Positions 1 through 9,412 of a stretch of 64,000 nucleotides of DNA are shown here, one piece after another (the stretch's first letter is position 1; each line of letters opens with the position of its first letter). The translations under genes and the position numbers were made by a program. The notes under the pieces were generated by a model, which saw only the letters and a program-made list of their open reading frames with translations, made no database searches and was not told the DNA's origin. Source of the stretch: Rhodanobacter sp. B05 (GTDB lineage Bacteria; Pseudomonadota; Gammaproteobacteria; Xanthomonadales; Rhodanobacteraceae); the NCBI RefSeq assembly GCF_002001085.1, contig NZ_MUNU01000017.1, forward strand, positions 1-64,000, written 5' to 3'.

Positions 1-78
1 ATTACGCAGGGACATGGATGTGGTTTCCTTCCACGGCATGAAATGGCACCTCGAGCAGGCTATGAACCAGCGTCGAGG

Positions 79-114
79 TGTAACCCATGTCCTGGCACAC
101 TTGTTACCTATGTC
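79..114. repeat. Imperfect tandem repeat, possible insertion-sequence end remnant
   Basis: Two 13-bp units, tgtaacccatgtc (79-91) and tgttacctatgtc (102-114), match at 11 of 13 positions and are spaced 23 bp apart. Short repeated units of this kind are found at the ends of some insertion sequences. No transposase is visible in the window, so the mobile-element reading is only a suggestion. The sequence lies outside any convincing gene. Confidence 0.3.
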
Positions 115-128
115 TCCGGTCTAAACAT

Positions 129-159
129 GTGGCCAGAGAAACGTGACCCACTGCGCTGC
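129..159 (+). repeat. 31-bp dispersed repeat, left copy (inverted partner at 8017-8047)
   Basis: This 31-bp stretch matches the reverse complement of 8017-8047 at 29 of 31 positions. The two copies lie in non-coding DNA on either side of the four-gene TolB/TPR array. The match stops abruptly at both ends, as expected for a small dispersed intergenic element rather than a duplicated gene end. Confidence 0.6.
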
Positions 160-163
160 CACA

Positions 164-193
164 TTGCTGCGTACCGCGCGCGACCGCTAAGAT
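164..193 (+). promoter_or_regulatory. Possible promoter of the TolB/TPR array
   Basis: A TTGCTG hexamer (164-169) and TAAGAT (188-193) are separated by 18 bp, about 50 bp upstream of the first TPR gene. Both resemble sigma-70 elements imperfectly. It is the best candidate found by eye in the 245-bp leader. Confidence 0.3.
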
Positions 194-245
194 GCCGTAG
201 CGCCCGGCACGCCATGCGTCGCCCCGTGCCATCCAAGGGGCACCC

Positions 246-2144
246 GTGGCCAACTTCTCGCTGTTCCAGGAACTCAAGCGCCGTAACGTGCTGCGCGCGG
301 GCGTGCTGTATGCCGGTGCGGTATGGGCGCTTTCGCAAGGCTTCGCGCAACTGGCGCCGATCGTTGGCGCCCCGGACTGGGCGGTACGCTGGTTCCTGGT
401 CGCGGCGGTGATCGGTTTTCCGTTCTGGATTGCCTTCGCGTGGTTCTACGAGTTCACACCACAAGGTTTGAAGCGCGAGAGCGAGATCGATCCGGCCGAT
501 TCGGTCGCCCACCACACCGGGCGCAAGCTCAACTACTGGATTACCGGCGTGCTCGCCGTCGCGGTGGTGCTGCTGCTGACCAACACTTTCGTCCTGCACC
601 GCGGTGTCAACGAAGTCACCGCTGCTCCGGCCGTCGTCGCGCCGCCCAACTCCATCGCCGTGCTGCCGTTCACCAACGAGAGCGATGACAAGCAACAGGA
701 TTATTTCGCCAACGGCATCGCCGAGGATCTGCTGAACCTGTTGACCCGGGTGCAGACGCTGCGGGTGGCCGCGCGCACTTCGTCGTTCGCGTTCCAGGGC
801 AAGGATCTCGGCATCGCCGAGATCGCGGCGAAACTGCATGTGGCCAACGTGCTGGAAGGCTCGGTGCGCAAGGCCGGCAACGAGGTGCGGGTCAGCGCGC
901 AACTGGTGCGCGCGGCCGACGGTTACCAGATCTGGTCACAAAGCTATGACCGCCAGCTCGACGACATTTTCGCGATCCAGGACGGCATTGCCGCGGACGT
1001 GGTCAAGCAGCTCAAGGTCAAGCTGCTCGGCGCGGCACCCACGGCGCGGGCAACCGACCCCAAGGCCTATGCGCTGTACCTGCAGGCGCGCCAGCTGGGT
1101 CGCCAGGTCACGGCCGACGCCTTCAAGTCCTCCGATGCGCTGTACCGCCAGGCGCTGGCGATCGATCCGCGCTACGTGCAGGCGTGGAACGGACTCGCCA
1201 GCAACTTCACTGGCGAGGCGGACATGGGCGTGCTGTCGAACGCGCAGGGCCTGCGCCAGTCGCATGAGGCGGCCGAGAAGGCGCTGGCGATCGACCCGGA
1301 CGATGCGCCGGCGCAAGCGAGACTTGGCTACCTCGCGATTGGGCAGAACGACCTGCCCGCGGCGACGCGCGACTTCGCACGCGCGCTGGCGCTGGATCCG
1401 ACCGATCTCGATGTGCTCCGCAACAGTGCCACGCTGCTGTCAGTCCTCGGCCGCCTGCCGGCGGCGATCGCGATCGAGGAATACGTCCTCGCGCGCGATC
1501 CGGTCAACCCGAACACCCTGCAAAACCTGGGCATCAACTATGTCTTGGCCGGCCGCTACGACGAGGCCATCGCCAAGTTCCACACGCTGCTGAGCCTGAG
1601 CCCGGGCTATGGCGGTGCCCACTACCGACTTGGCGTGGCACTGCTGCTCAAGGGCGACGCGCCGGACGGGCTGGCGCAGATGCAGCAGGAGAAGTCGGAG
1701 GTATGGCGATTGATCGGCCTGCCGCTGGCGTACTGCGTGCTCGGGCGCAAGGCCGACGCGGATGCGGCGTTCGCGGCGCTGATCGCCAAGTACGCCAAGG
1801 ACGGGCCCTACAACATCGCCTACGACTATGCGTACTGCGGCGAGGCGGACCTGGCCTTCGCCTGGCTGGACAAGGCGGTGGCCTACCAGGATCCCGGCCT
1901 GGCCCAGATCGTGACAGAACCCTTGTTCGACAAGATCCGGCAAGACCCGCGCTGGCTGCCGTTCCTGCGCAAGCTCGGCTACGCACCCGAGCAATTGGCG
2001 AAGATCAAGTTCACGGTGACGTTGCCGGATGCGGCGGATGCGGGGAGCGACTTGATTTCAGCGACGGTTGAGACATCAACGAGCACAGCCACCGCGACGT
2101 CGGTGCCGGCACATGCAACGACCGCGGCGACGCAACAGCCATGA
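246..2144 (+). CDS. Inner-membrane TolB-like/TPR repeat protein, paralogue 1
   Basis: A 632-residue protein with a short cytoplasmic start (ELKRRNVLRAG), two close hydrophobic segments at about residues 18-62 and a third at about 98-117. A TolB/FlgO-like alpha-beta domain follows (about 133-255, opening with NSIAVLPF). Tetratricopeptide-like repeats such as KALAIDPDDAPAQARLGYLA run from about 270 to 560. This layout is known from proteins related to CadC and adenylate cyclases, but no DNA-binding or cyclase domain is present, so the effector is missing or elsewhere. A scaffold or sensor role in the envelope is inferred. The start is GTG, the only start before the conserved ELKRRNVLRAG. It is the first of four paralogues and its stop overlaps the next start (ATGA). 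Confidence 0.85.
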   Translation: MANFSLFQELKRRNVLRAGVLYAGAVWALSQGFAQLAPIVGAPDWAVRWFLVAAVIGFPFWIAFAWFYEFTPQGLKRESEIDPADSVAHHTGRKLNYWITGVLAVAVVLLLTNTFVLHRGVNEVTAAPAVVAPPNSIAVLPFTNESDDKQQDYFANGIAEDLLNLLTRVQTLRVAARTSSFAFQGKDLGIAEIAAKLHVANVLEGSVRKAGNEVRVSAQLVRAADGYQIWSQSYDRQLDDIFAIQDGIAADVVKQLKVKLLGAAPTARATDPKAYALYLQARQLGRQVTADAFKSSDALYRQALAIDPRYVQAWNGLASNFTGEADMGVLSNAQGLRQSHEAAEKALAIDPDDAPAQARLGYLAIGQNDLPAATRDFARALALDPTDLDVLRNSATLLSVLGRLPAAIAIEEYVLARDPVNPNTLQNLGINYVLAGRYDEAIAKFHTLLSLSPGYGGAHYRLGVALLLKGDAPDGLAQMQQEKSEVWRLIGLPLAYCVLGRKADADAAFAALIAKYAKDGPYNIAYDYAYCGEADLAFAWLDKAVAYQDPGLAQIVTEPLFDKIRQDPRWLPFLRKLGYAPEQLAKIKFTVTLPDAADAGSDLISATVETSTSTATATSVPAHATTAATQQP

Positions 2145-4051
2145 GCAAACCCTCCTTCTTTTCCGAACTGAAACGCCGTAACGTGTTGCGCGCCGGCGTG
2201 CTGTATGCCGGTGCGGTGTGGGCGCTGGCGCAGGGTATTGCGCAATTGGGCCCATCGTTCAATGCGCCAGACTGGATCACCCGCTGGTTCGTGATCGCGG
2301 GCTTCATCGGCTTCCCGTTCTGGCTCGCGTTCGCCTGGTTCTACGAGTTCACGGCGCAGGGATTGAAGCGCGAGCGCGCGAGCGATCCGGCCGATTCGAT
2401 TGCCCATCACACCAGCCGCAAGCTCAACTACTGGATTACCGGCGTGCTCGCGGTCGCGGTGGTACTGCTGCTGACCAACACCTTCGTCCTGCATCGCGGG
2501 GTGAACGAGGTCGCCGTCGCGCCGGTCGCGCCGGTGATCGTCGCACCGCCCAACTCCATCGCGGTGCTGCCGTTCGTCAACGAGAGCGACGACAAGCAGC
2601 AGGATTATTTCTCCGACGGCATTTCCGAGGATCTGCTGAATTTGTTGACCGAAGTGCGGCCGCTGCGGGTGGCCGCGCGAGCCTCGTCGTTCTCGTTCCG
2701 CGGCAAGGGCCTGACCATCCCGGAGGTTGCGGCCAAGCTGCACGTGGCCAACGTGCTGGAGGGCTCGGTGTTCAAGGAGGGCGACGAAGTACGGATCAGC
2801 GCGCAACTGGTACGCGCCGCCGACGGCTACCAGATCTGGTCGCACAGCTACGACCGCCAGCTGACCGACATCTTCGCGATCCAGGACGGCATAGCCAAGG
2901 ACGTGGTCAAGAATCTCAAGGTCAAGCTGCTGGGCGCGCTGCCGACGGTGCGTGCGACCGACCCCAAGGCCTATGCGCTGTACCTGCAGGCGCGCCAGCT
3001 CGGTCGCCAGTTCACGCCCGACGCCTTCAAGTCCTCCAATGCGCTATTGCAGCAAGCACTGGCGATCGATCCGCACTACGCGCCGGCGTGGAACAGGCTC
3101 TCCGCCAACTTCACCGACGAGACGCTCATCGACATGCTCCCGGCCGACCAGGGCTTTCGCCAGGCGCACGAGGCGGCCGAGAAGGCGCTGGCGATCGACC
3201 CGGACTATGCGCCGGCGCACGCGGAACTGGGCTTCATCGCGGTGGAGCAGAACGACCTGCCCGGTGCGGTGCGGCACTTGCAGCGCGCGCTGGCGCTGGA
3301 TCCGACCGATCTCGATGTGCTCAACGATAGCGCCAACCTGCTGCTAACCCTCGGCCGCCTGCCGGCAGCGACTGCGATCGAGGAATACGTCGTCGCGCGC
3401 GATCCGGTCAATCCGGTGTCTCTGTTCAACCTGGGCGGGAACTATCTCGATGCCGGCCGCTACGACGAGGCCATCGATACGTACCGTACGCTGTTGAGCG
3501 TGGATCCGGGCTCCACCGGTGTGCACGGCTTTTGGGGCTGGGCGCTGTTGCTCAAGGGTGACGCGAAGGCCGCGTTGGCTCAGATGCAGCAGGAGAAAGT
3601 CGAATCATTGCGCCTGCCCTGCGTGGCGCAGGCCTACCATGCGCTGGGAAAGAAGGCAGCATCGGATGCCGCGCTGGCGACCTTGATCGCCAAATACGCC
3701 AAGGGTGCTCCGTATGGCATCGCTTCCGTCTATGCGTACCGCGGCGAGGCCGATCTGGCGTTCTTTTGGCTGGACAAGGCGGTGCAAGCCGCCGACCCGC
3801 AGGTGGCTGGGATACAGGTCGATCCGCTGCTGGACAAGCTCCACGCCGACCCGCGCTGGCTGCCGTTGCTGCGCAAACTCGGCCGCGCGCCCGAGCAACT
3901 GGTAAAGATCAAGTTTACCGTGACGCTGCCGGGTGCAGTGGGGCTGGCGGGTGCGAGCGTTGGTGCGGCACCCCCGGCGGGTGCGACATTGACCGCCGCC
4001 ACGCCGGCGCATGCCGCCACGGCGATGACACCGGCCGGATCGACGCCATGA
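2141..4051 (+). CDS. Inner-membrane TolB-like/TPR repeat protein, paralogue 2
   Basis: A 636-residue paralogue of the preceding protein. It has the same three hydrophobic segments, the TolB-like domain (NSIAVLPFVNESDDKQQDYF) and TPR repeats (KALAIDPDYAPAHAELGFIA). It starts inside the previous stop codon (ATGA), which implies translational coupling. Its C-terminus is an Ala/Pro/Thr-rich tail (about residues 600-636) unlike the TPR core. Sequence around the TPR region diverges more from copies 1 and 4 than those do from each other. No catalytic motif is visible. Function is unknown, probably protein-protein interaction at the membrane. Confidence 0.85.
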   Translation: MSKPSFFSELKRRNVLRAGVLYAGAVWALAQGIAQLGPSFNAPDWITRWFVIAGFIGFPFWLAFAWFYEFTAQGLKRERASDPADSIAHHTSRKLNYWITGVLAVAVVLLLTNTFVLHRGVNEVAVAPVAPVIVAPPNSIAVLPFVNESDDKQQDYFSDGISEDLLNLLTEVRPLRVAARASSFSFRGKGLTIPEVAAKLHVANVLEGSVFKEGDEVRISAQLVRAADGYQIWSHSYDRQLTDIFAIQDGIAKDVVKNLKVKLLGALPTVRATDPKAYALYLQARQLGRQFTPDAFKSSNALLQQALAIDPHYAPAWNRLSANFTDETLIDMLPADQGFRQAHEAAEKALAIDPDYAPAHAELGFIAVEQNDLPGAVRHLQRALALDPTDLDVLNDSANLLLTLGRLPAATAIEEYVVARDPVNPVSLFNLGGNYLDAGRYDEAIDTYRTLLSVDPGSTGVHGFWGWALLLKGDAKAALAQMQQEKVESLRLPCVAQAYHALGKKAASDAALATLIAKYAKGAPYGIASVYAYRGEADLAFFWLDKAVQAADPQVAGIQVDPLLDKLHADPRWLPLLRKLGRAPEQLVKIKFTVTLPGAVGLAGASVGAAPPAGATLTAATPAHAATAMTPAGSTP

Positions 4052-5883
4052 GCAAACCCTCGTTCTTCGCCGAACTGAAGCGCCGCAATGTGCTGCGTGC
4101 GGGCGTGCTGTATGCCGGTGCGGTGTGGGCATTGGCGCAGGGCATCGCGCAACTCGGGCCGTCGGTCGGCGCACCCGACTGGGTGACACGCTGGTTCCTG
4201 ATCGCCGCGGTGATCGGCTTCCCGTTCTGGCTCGCGTTTGCCTGGTTCTACGAGTTCACGCCAACCGGATTGCAGCGCGAAAGCGAGATCGCGCCCGACG
4301 ATGCCATCGCACATGCCAGCGGCCGCAAGCTGGACAAGTGGATCATCGCGGTGCTCACGCTCGCGGTGATCCTGCTGTTGACCGACCGGTTCGCGCCGCA
4401 CCGCGACGCCGATGCCACGCTCGACAAGTCCGTGGCTGTGCTGCCGCTGGTCAACGAAAGCGGCGACCCGCAGCAGGATTATTTTTCCGATGGCTTGTCG
4501 GAGGAACTGATCTCCGCCATCGCGCAGGTGCATGCGATCAAGGTGATCGGCCGCAACTCCTCGTTCCAGTTTCGCGGCAAGCAGCAGGACGACACCGCCG
4601 CGATCGGCGCGAAGCTCGGCGTGGCGACCTTGCTCGAAGGCACCGTGCGCAAGCAAGGCAACCAAGTGCGCATCGTGGCGTCGCTGATCAAGGCATCCGA
4701 CGGCAGCACGCTGTGGTCGCAGACTTACGAGCGCGAACTGAAGGATGTGTTCGCGGTGCAGAGCGACATCGCCACCTCGGTCGCCGGTGCGCTGAGGATC
4801 ACCTTGCTCGGCCAGACCATCGAAGCGACGGACAAACCGCCGAGCGGTAATCTCGACGCTTACGATGCGCTGCTGCAGGGCCGCAAATACGCCGAGCGCC
4901 GCAACCGCGCGGACTATCTCAAGGCCGTCAGCTACTACCAGCAGGCGATCCGGCTCGATCCGGATTACGCGGTGGCCTACGCGCGGCTCGCCATCACCCA
5001 GCAATGGTTCAACGACTGGGCGGCGACCGGCGACGAACGCGCGCTGGTGAGCGCGCAGGCGCGCGCAAACGCGCATAAGGCGATCGAACTGGCCCCGAAC
5101 TCGGCCGTGGCGCTGGGCGCGCTCGGCATCAACCAGGCGTGGTCGGATTTCGATTACCCGTCCGCCGAGGCGACGCTGAAGAAGGCGGTCGCGCTGGATC
5201 CGTCCAATCCCGAAACCCTGTACCAACTAGCGGACGTCACCGCTTGCCTCGGGCGGCTCGACGAGGGCATCGCCATGATGCGCAGGGTGCTGACGATGGA
5301 ACCGCTCAACGCCTCGTTCCATTTCTACACCGGGCAATTCCTGCTCGCGGCGGGGAAGCTGGATGCGGCGGCTGCGGAAATGCGGCGGGCGGTCGCGCTG
5401 CAACCGGACGCCGAAGCGTTCCATGCCTACCTCGCCATCGCCCAGCTGCAGCGTGGACAGACGGCGCAGGCCTTGCGCACGGCCAACGACGAACCCACCC
5501 CCGTGGGGCGCCGGTGGGCGCTGAGCACGATCCATTTCGCGCAAGGGGACGCCGCGCAGGGCCAGGCCGAGCTCGACGACATGCTCCGGCTCGACGCGGA
5601 TCTGGCACCCACCAGCATTGCGATGGTCTACGCGTCGATCGGATCGAAGGACAAGGCCTTCGCGGTGCTGGATCACGCGCTGGCGATCCGCGATTCCGGC
5701 GTGGCTTCCATCTATGAACAGCCTTACCTGATCCCGAAACTGCGCGGCGATCCGCGCCTGGCGATCCTGCTGAAAAAGCTCGGGCTTCCGAACCCGGCGC
5801 CGGTACCCGCTTTGCCCGCCATGCCCGACGCAGCCGCCGTCAGCAGTTCCGTCAACGCGACGTCTTCCGGGGAAAAACCATGA
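4048..5883 (+). CDS. Inner-membrane TolB-like/TPR repeat protein, paralogue 3 (divergent)
   Basis: A 611-residue protein starting at the ATG that overlaps the previous stop (ATGA). The open frame extends upstream, but MSKPSFFAELKRRNVLRAG aligns with the starts of the other copies. It shares the N-terminal membrane module and a TolB-like domain (SVAVLPLVNESGDPQQDYF). From about residue 250 onward the sequence is clearly different (ALLQGRKYAERRNRADYLKA) and is closer to TPR proteins of CadC type. It is the oldest-looking or most rapidly changed member of the array. It keeps no enzymatic domain. Confidence 0.85.
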   Translation: MSKPSFFAELKRRNVLRAGVLYAGAVWALAQGIAQLGPSVGAPDWVTRWFLIAAVIGFPFWLAFAWFYEFTPTGLQRESEIAPDDAIAHASGRKLDKWIIAVLTLAVILLLTDRFAPHRDADATLDKSVAVLPLVNESGDPQQDYFSDGLSEELISAIAQVHAIKVIGRNSSFQFRGKQQDDTAAIGAKLGVATLLEGTVRKQGNQVRIVASLIKASDGSTLWSQTYERELKDVFAVQSDIATSVAGALRITLLGQTIEATDKPPSGNLDAYDALLQGRKYAERRNRADYLKAVSYYQQAIRLDPDYAVAYARLAITQQWFNDWAATGDERALVSAQARANAHKAIELAPNSAVALGALGINQAWSDFDYPSAEATLKKAVALDPSNPETLYQLADVTACLGRLDEGIAMMRRVLTMEPLNASFHFYTGQFLLAAGKLDAAAAEMRRAVALQPDAEAFHAYLAIAQLQRGQTAQALRTANDEPTPVGRRWALSTIHFAQGDAAQGQAELDDMLRLDADLAPTSIAMVYASIGSKDKAFAVLDHALAIRDSGVASIYEQPYLIPKLRGDPRLAILLKKLGLPNPAPVPALPAMPDAAAVSSSVNATSSGEKP

Positions 5884-5991
5884 TCCTGCGTCGCCTCATT
5901 GCAAACTTTCGCCGCCAGGACTGGTCCGCTGTCGCCATGGCTTCCAGAAACTGTTTGCAGCTGCCGAAGCGGCAGATGCGAGGATGACGCC

Positions 5992-7881
5992 ATGACCAAG
6001 CCATCATTTCTGGCCGAACTCAAGCGTCGCGACGTGCTGCGCGCGGGTGTGCTGTATGCCGGTGCGGTGTGGGCGCTGGCGCAGGGCATTGCGCAATTGG
6101 GGCCATCCTTCGATGCGCCGGATTGGATCACGCGCTGGTTCGTGATCGCCGGCATCATCGGCTTCCCGTTCTGGCTCGCGTTCGCATGGTTCTACGAGTT
6201 CACCCCACAAGGCTTGAAGCGCGAGAGCGAAATCGATCCCGCCGATTCGGTCGCCCACCACACTGGGCGCAAATTGAACTATTGGATCTTTGGCGTGATG
6301 GCGCTGGCGATCGTGCTGCTGCTCACCAACACCTTCGTCCTGCATCGCGGTGTCAACGAAGCCGCTTCTCCTGCCATCACAGCACCGCCCAACTCCATCG
6401 CCGTGCTGCCGTTCACCAACGAGAGCGATGACAAGAAACAGGATTATTTCGCCAACGGCATCGCCGAGGATTTGCTGAACCTGTTGACCCGGGTGCAGAC
6501 GTTGCGGGTGGCGGCGCGCACCTCGTCGTTCGCGTTCCAGGGCAAGGGCCTGGGCATCGCCGAGATCGCGGCGAAACTGCATGTGGCCAACGTGCTGGAA
6601 GGTTCGGTGCGCAAGGCCGGCAACGAGGTGCGGGTCAGCGCGCAACTGGTGCGCGCGGCCGACGGTTACCAGATCTGGTCGCAAAGCTACGACCGCACGC
6701 TCGACGACATCTTCGCGATCCAGGACGGCATTGCCGCGGACGTGGTCAAGCAGCTCAAGGTCACATTGCTGGGCGCGGCGCCCAAGGCGCGGGCGACCGA
6801 CCCCAGGGCCTATGCGCTGTACCTGCAGGCGCGCCAGCTTGGCAACCAGTACACGGCCGACGCCTTGAAGTCCTCCGATGCGCTGTACCGCCAGGCGCTG
6901 GCGATCGATCCACGCTACGTGCAGGCGTGGGACGGGCTCGCCCACAACTTCGCCAACGAGGCGAACATCGGTGTGCTGTCGAGTGAGCAGGGCCTGCGCC
7001 AGTCGCGTGAGGCGGCCGAGAAGGCGCTGACGATCGATCCGGACGATGCGTCGGCGCAGGCGCAGCTTGGCTTCCTCGCGATGTTGCAGAACGATCTGCC
7101 CGGTGCGGCGCGCTACTTTGAGCGCGCGCTGGCGCTGGATCCGTCCGATCTTGATGTGCTCCGCAACAGCTCCCTCCTGCTGCAAACCCTCGGCCGCCTG
7201 CCGCCGGCGATTGTGATCGAGGAGTACACCGTCGCGCGCGATCCGGTCAACCCGAAGGCCCTGCAAAACCTGGGCATCAACTATCTCTACGCCGGCCGCT
7301 ACGACGAGGCGATCGCGAAGTTCCACACGCTGCTGAGCTTGAGCCCGGGCTACGGCAGCGCACACTTCGACATTGGCGTGGCGCTGCTGCTCAAGGGTGA
7401 CGGGCCGGGTGGGTTGGCGCAAATGCGGCAGGAGAAGGCTGAAATGTGGCGAATGATCGGCCTGCCCTTGGCGTACTGCGCGCGCGGGCGCAAGGCGGAC
7501 GCGGACGCGGCGTTCGCGGCGCTGATCGCCAAGTACACCAAGGACGCGCCCTACAACATCGCCTACGACTATGCGTACTGCGGCGAGGCGGACCAGGCCT
7601 TCGCCTGGCTGGACAAGGCGGCCGCCTACCAGGACCCCGGCCTGTCCGAGATCGTGACCCAAAACCTGTTCGACAAGATCAGGCAAGACCCGCGCTGGCT
7701 GCCGTTCCTGCGCAAGCTCGGTTATGCACCCGAGCAACTGGCTAAGATCAAGTTCACGGTGACGCTGCCGGAAGCGGCGGATGCGGGGAGCGACGCGGCT
7801 TCATCGGCGGTCGAGACATCAACGAGCACAGCCACCCCGGCACCCGTACACGCGGCCACGACGTCGACCGACAAGCCCTGA
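5992..7881 (+). CDS. Inner-membrane TolB-like/TPR repeat protein, paralogue 4
   Basis: A 629-residue protein. The ATG at 5992 is chosen because GAGG lies just upstream and MTKPSFLAELKRRDVLRAG aligns with the paralogues; the open frame extends further upstream to 5899. A 108-bp gap separates it from paralogue 3, so it is the only member not overlapped with its neighbour. From the TolB-like domain through the first repeats it is almost identical in DNA to paralogue 1. For example, 6580-6700 differs from 832-952 at about three positions. Its N-terminus is closer to paralogue 2. This mosaic points to recent duplication or gene conversion. Confidence 0.85.
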   Translation: MTKPSFLAELKRRDVLRAGVLYAGAVWALAQGIAQLGPSFDAPDWITRWFVIAGIIGFPFWLAFAWFYEFTPQGLKRESEIDPADSVAHHTGRKLNYWIFGVMALAIVLLLTNTFVLHRGVNEAASPAITAPPNSIAVLPFTNESDDKKQDYFANGIAEDLLNLLTRVQTLRVAARTSSFAFQGKGLGIAEIAAKLHVANVLEGSVRKAGNEVRVSAQLVRAADGYQIWSQSYDRTLDDIFAIQDGIAADVVKQLKVTLLGAAPKARATDPRAYALYLQARQLGNQYTADALKSSDALYRQALAIDPRYVQAWDGLAHNFANEANIGVLSSEQGLRQSREAAEKALTIDPDDASAQAQLGFLAMLQNDLPGAARYFERALALDPSDLDVLRNSSLLLQTLGRLPPAIVIEEYTVARDPVNPKALQNLGINYLYAGRYDEAIAKFHTLLSLSPGYGSAHFDIGVALLLKGDGPGGLAQMRQEKAEMWRMIGLPLAYCARGRKADADAAFAALIAKYTKDAPYNIAYDYAYCGEADQAFAWLDKAAAYQDPGLSEIVTQNLFDKIRQDPRWLPFLRKLGYAPEQLAKIKFTVTLPEAADAGSDAASSAVETSTSTATPAPVHAATTSTDKP

Positions 7882-8016
7882 ACCACGGGGCTTGCGTCTG
7901 CGCCGAAGTCCGCTCATCACGCATGAACGATGTGGGTGGTGGATACGACCAGGATGCCGACTCCTTTTCGCCTGCCCTACACCCTTCGGGCCAGCTTCGC
8001 TGTTCGCGTTGCTCCT

Positions 8017-8047
8017 GCAGCGCAGTGGGCCACGTTTTTCTGGCCAC
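8017..8047 (-). repeat. 31-bp dispersed repeat, right copy (inverted partner at 129-159)
   Basis: This is the inverted partner of 129-159, with two mismatches over 31 bp. It lies in the 265-bp gap between the last TPR gene and the convergent msrC gene. A small hairpin (ggtggc-tcg-gccacc, 8058-8072) follows directly. The gap holds no convincing gene. Confidence 0.6.
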
Positions 8048-8146
8048 GCAGAGATAAGGTGGCTCGGCCACCGCAGGTGGACGAGAGGCTTTTGTTATTT
8101 GCTCCGAGAAACGCCCGTATGCCTTCTTGGGGGCCGATGCGTTCGA

Positions 8147-8638
8147 TCAGGGCATCAGCGACGCCATGAATACTGCGCACAGCGCCTCCATTCCCACGCG
8201 GTCATCCTCGTCGAAACGGTCGGTGACCGGGCTGTCCACATCCCACACGCCGAGCAGCGCGCCATCGGGCTTGATCAGTGGCACCACGATTTCCGATTGC
8301 GAGGCGGCGTCGCAGGCGATGTGGCCGTCGAAGGCGTTGACGTCGCGCACCAGTTGGGTCTGCCGGCTCTGCGCGGCGGTGCCGCAGACGCCGCGACCCA
8401 GCGCAATGCGGATGCACGCCGGTTTGCCTTGGAACGGGCCGACCACCAGCTCGGTGCCGTCGAACAGATAGAAGCCGGCCCAGTTGAGCTGGGGCAGGCT
8501 GTGGTAGACCAGCGCGCTGAAGTTCGCCGCGTTGGCGATCAGGTTGTGCTCGCCGTGGAGCACGCCGCGTGCCTGCTGCAACAGGTCCTGGTAGTGCTCG
8601 TGCTTGCTGGCGTAGGTCTGGGGTTTGAACTCGAACAT
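8147..8638 (-). CDS. msrC: Free methionine-(R)-sulfoxide reductase (GAF domain)
   Basis: A 163-residue single GAF-domain protein of the fRMsr family, which reduces free Met-R-sulfoxide in the cytoplasm using thioredoxin. Three cysteines at C75 (KPACIRI), C85 (RGVCGTA) and C109 (HIACDA) are spaced 10 and 24 residues apart. This is the same spacing as the catalytic and resolving cysteines C84, C94 and C118 known from E. coli fRMsr. The length is normal. It is divergent from bioD across a 56-bp gap and convergent with the TPR array. It probably protects against oxidative damage. Confidence 0.9.
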   Translation of the reverse strand: MFEFKPQTYASKHEHYQDLLQQARGVLHGEHNLIANAANFSALVYHSLPQLNWAGFYLFDGTELVVGPFQGKPACIRIALGRGVCGTAAQSRQTQLVRDVNAFDGHIACDAASQSEIVVPLIKPDGALLGVWDVDSPVTDRFDEDDRVGMEALCAVFMASLMP

Positions 8639-8694
8639 GCAAAGGCATCCGGCGGCAAAGTCGTATTATGCGCCGGGCCGTTGCGGACATCCTC

Positions 8695-9393
8695 ATGCCT
8701 CACGAACGTACAGACGCTGTGTTCATTGCCGGCACGGATACCGGCGTCGGCAAGACCTACGTGTCCTGCGCCTTGCTGCATGCGCTGCGTGCGCAGGGTT
8801 TTCGCGCGGTCGGCATGAAGCCGGTCGCCAGTGGTTGCATGGCCACGCCCGCGGGGCTGCGCAACGACGACGCGCTGGCGCTGATCGCGGCCAGCGATCC
8901 GTGTCCGCCATACGCGACATGCAATCCGTTTGCCTTCACCGAGGCCGTGTCACCACATCTCGCCGCGGCGGACGATCGCACCGAGGTGCGCATGGCGCCG
9001 ATCAAGGCGGCTTTTGCCCGGTTGACGGACAGCGCCGAGGTGGTGCTGGTCGAGGGCGTCGGTGGCTGGCTGGCGCCGCTGTCGTCGACGCTGCAGGCGA
9101 ACGCGCTGCCGCAGGCGCTGGGCTTGCCGGTGATCCTGGTGGTGGGCCTGAGGCTCGGCTGCCTCAACCATGCGCAGCTGACGGCACGCGCGATCCTCGC
9201 CGATGGCTGCAGCCTGCTGGGCTGGATCGGCAACGCAGTCGATCCAACGATGGATCGACGCGACGACAACCTCGATACCTTGCGTCGCCTGTTGCCCGCG
9301 CCGTGCCTGGGTGTGCTTGATCACGCGGCAGATGCCGCAGCGACGCCGGCCCTGGCGACCGCGGTTGCCGCCATCTGCAGGCCGCCGCCGTAA
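8695..9393 (+). CDS. bioD: ATP-dependent dethiobiotin synthetase
   Basis: A 232-residue P-loop enzyme that carboxylates 7,8-diaminopelargonate to dethiobiotin, the penultimate step of biotin synthesis. The P-loop GTDTGVGKT is at residues 13-21. KPVASGC follows in the substrate region, and VEGVGGWLAPL corresponds to the family's EGAGG loop with a Val in place of Ala. The ATG at 8695 (MPHERTDAVF) gives the usual N-terminus. An earlier in-frame ATG at 8668 overlaps a TATTAT box (8664-8669) that could be the -10 element, so the later start is preferred. No other bio gene lies nearby. Confidence 0.92.
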   Translation: MPHERTDAVFIAGTDTGVGKTYVSCALLHALRAQGFRAVGMKPVASGCMATPAGLRNDDALALIAASDPCPPYATCNPFAFTEAVSPHLAAADDRTEVRMAPIKAAFARLTDSAEVVLVEGVGGWLAPLSSTLQANALPQALGLPVILVVGLRLGCLNHAQLTARAILADGCSLLGWIGNAVDPTMDRRDDNLDTLRRLLPAPCLGVLDHAADAAATPALATAVAAICRPPP

Positions 9394-9412
9394 GCGGCGA
9401 CCTGCAAGCGAA

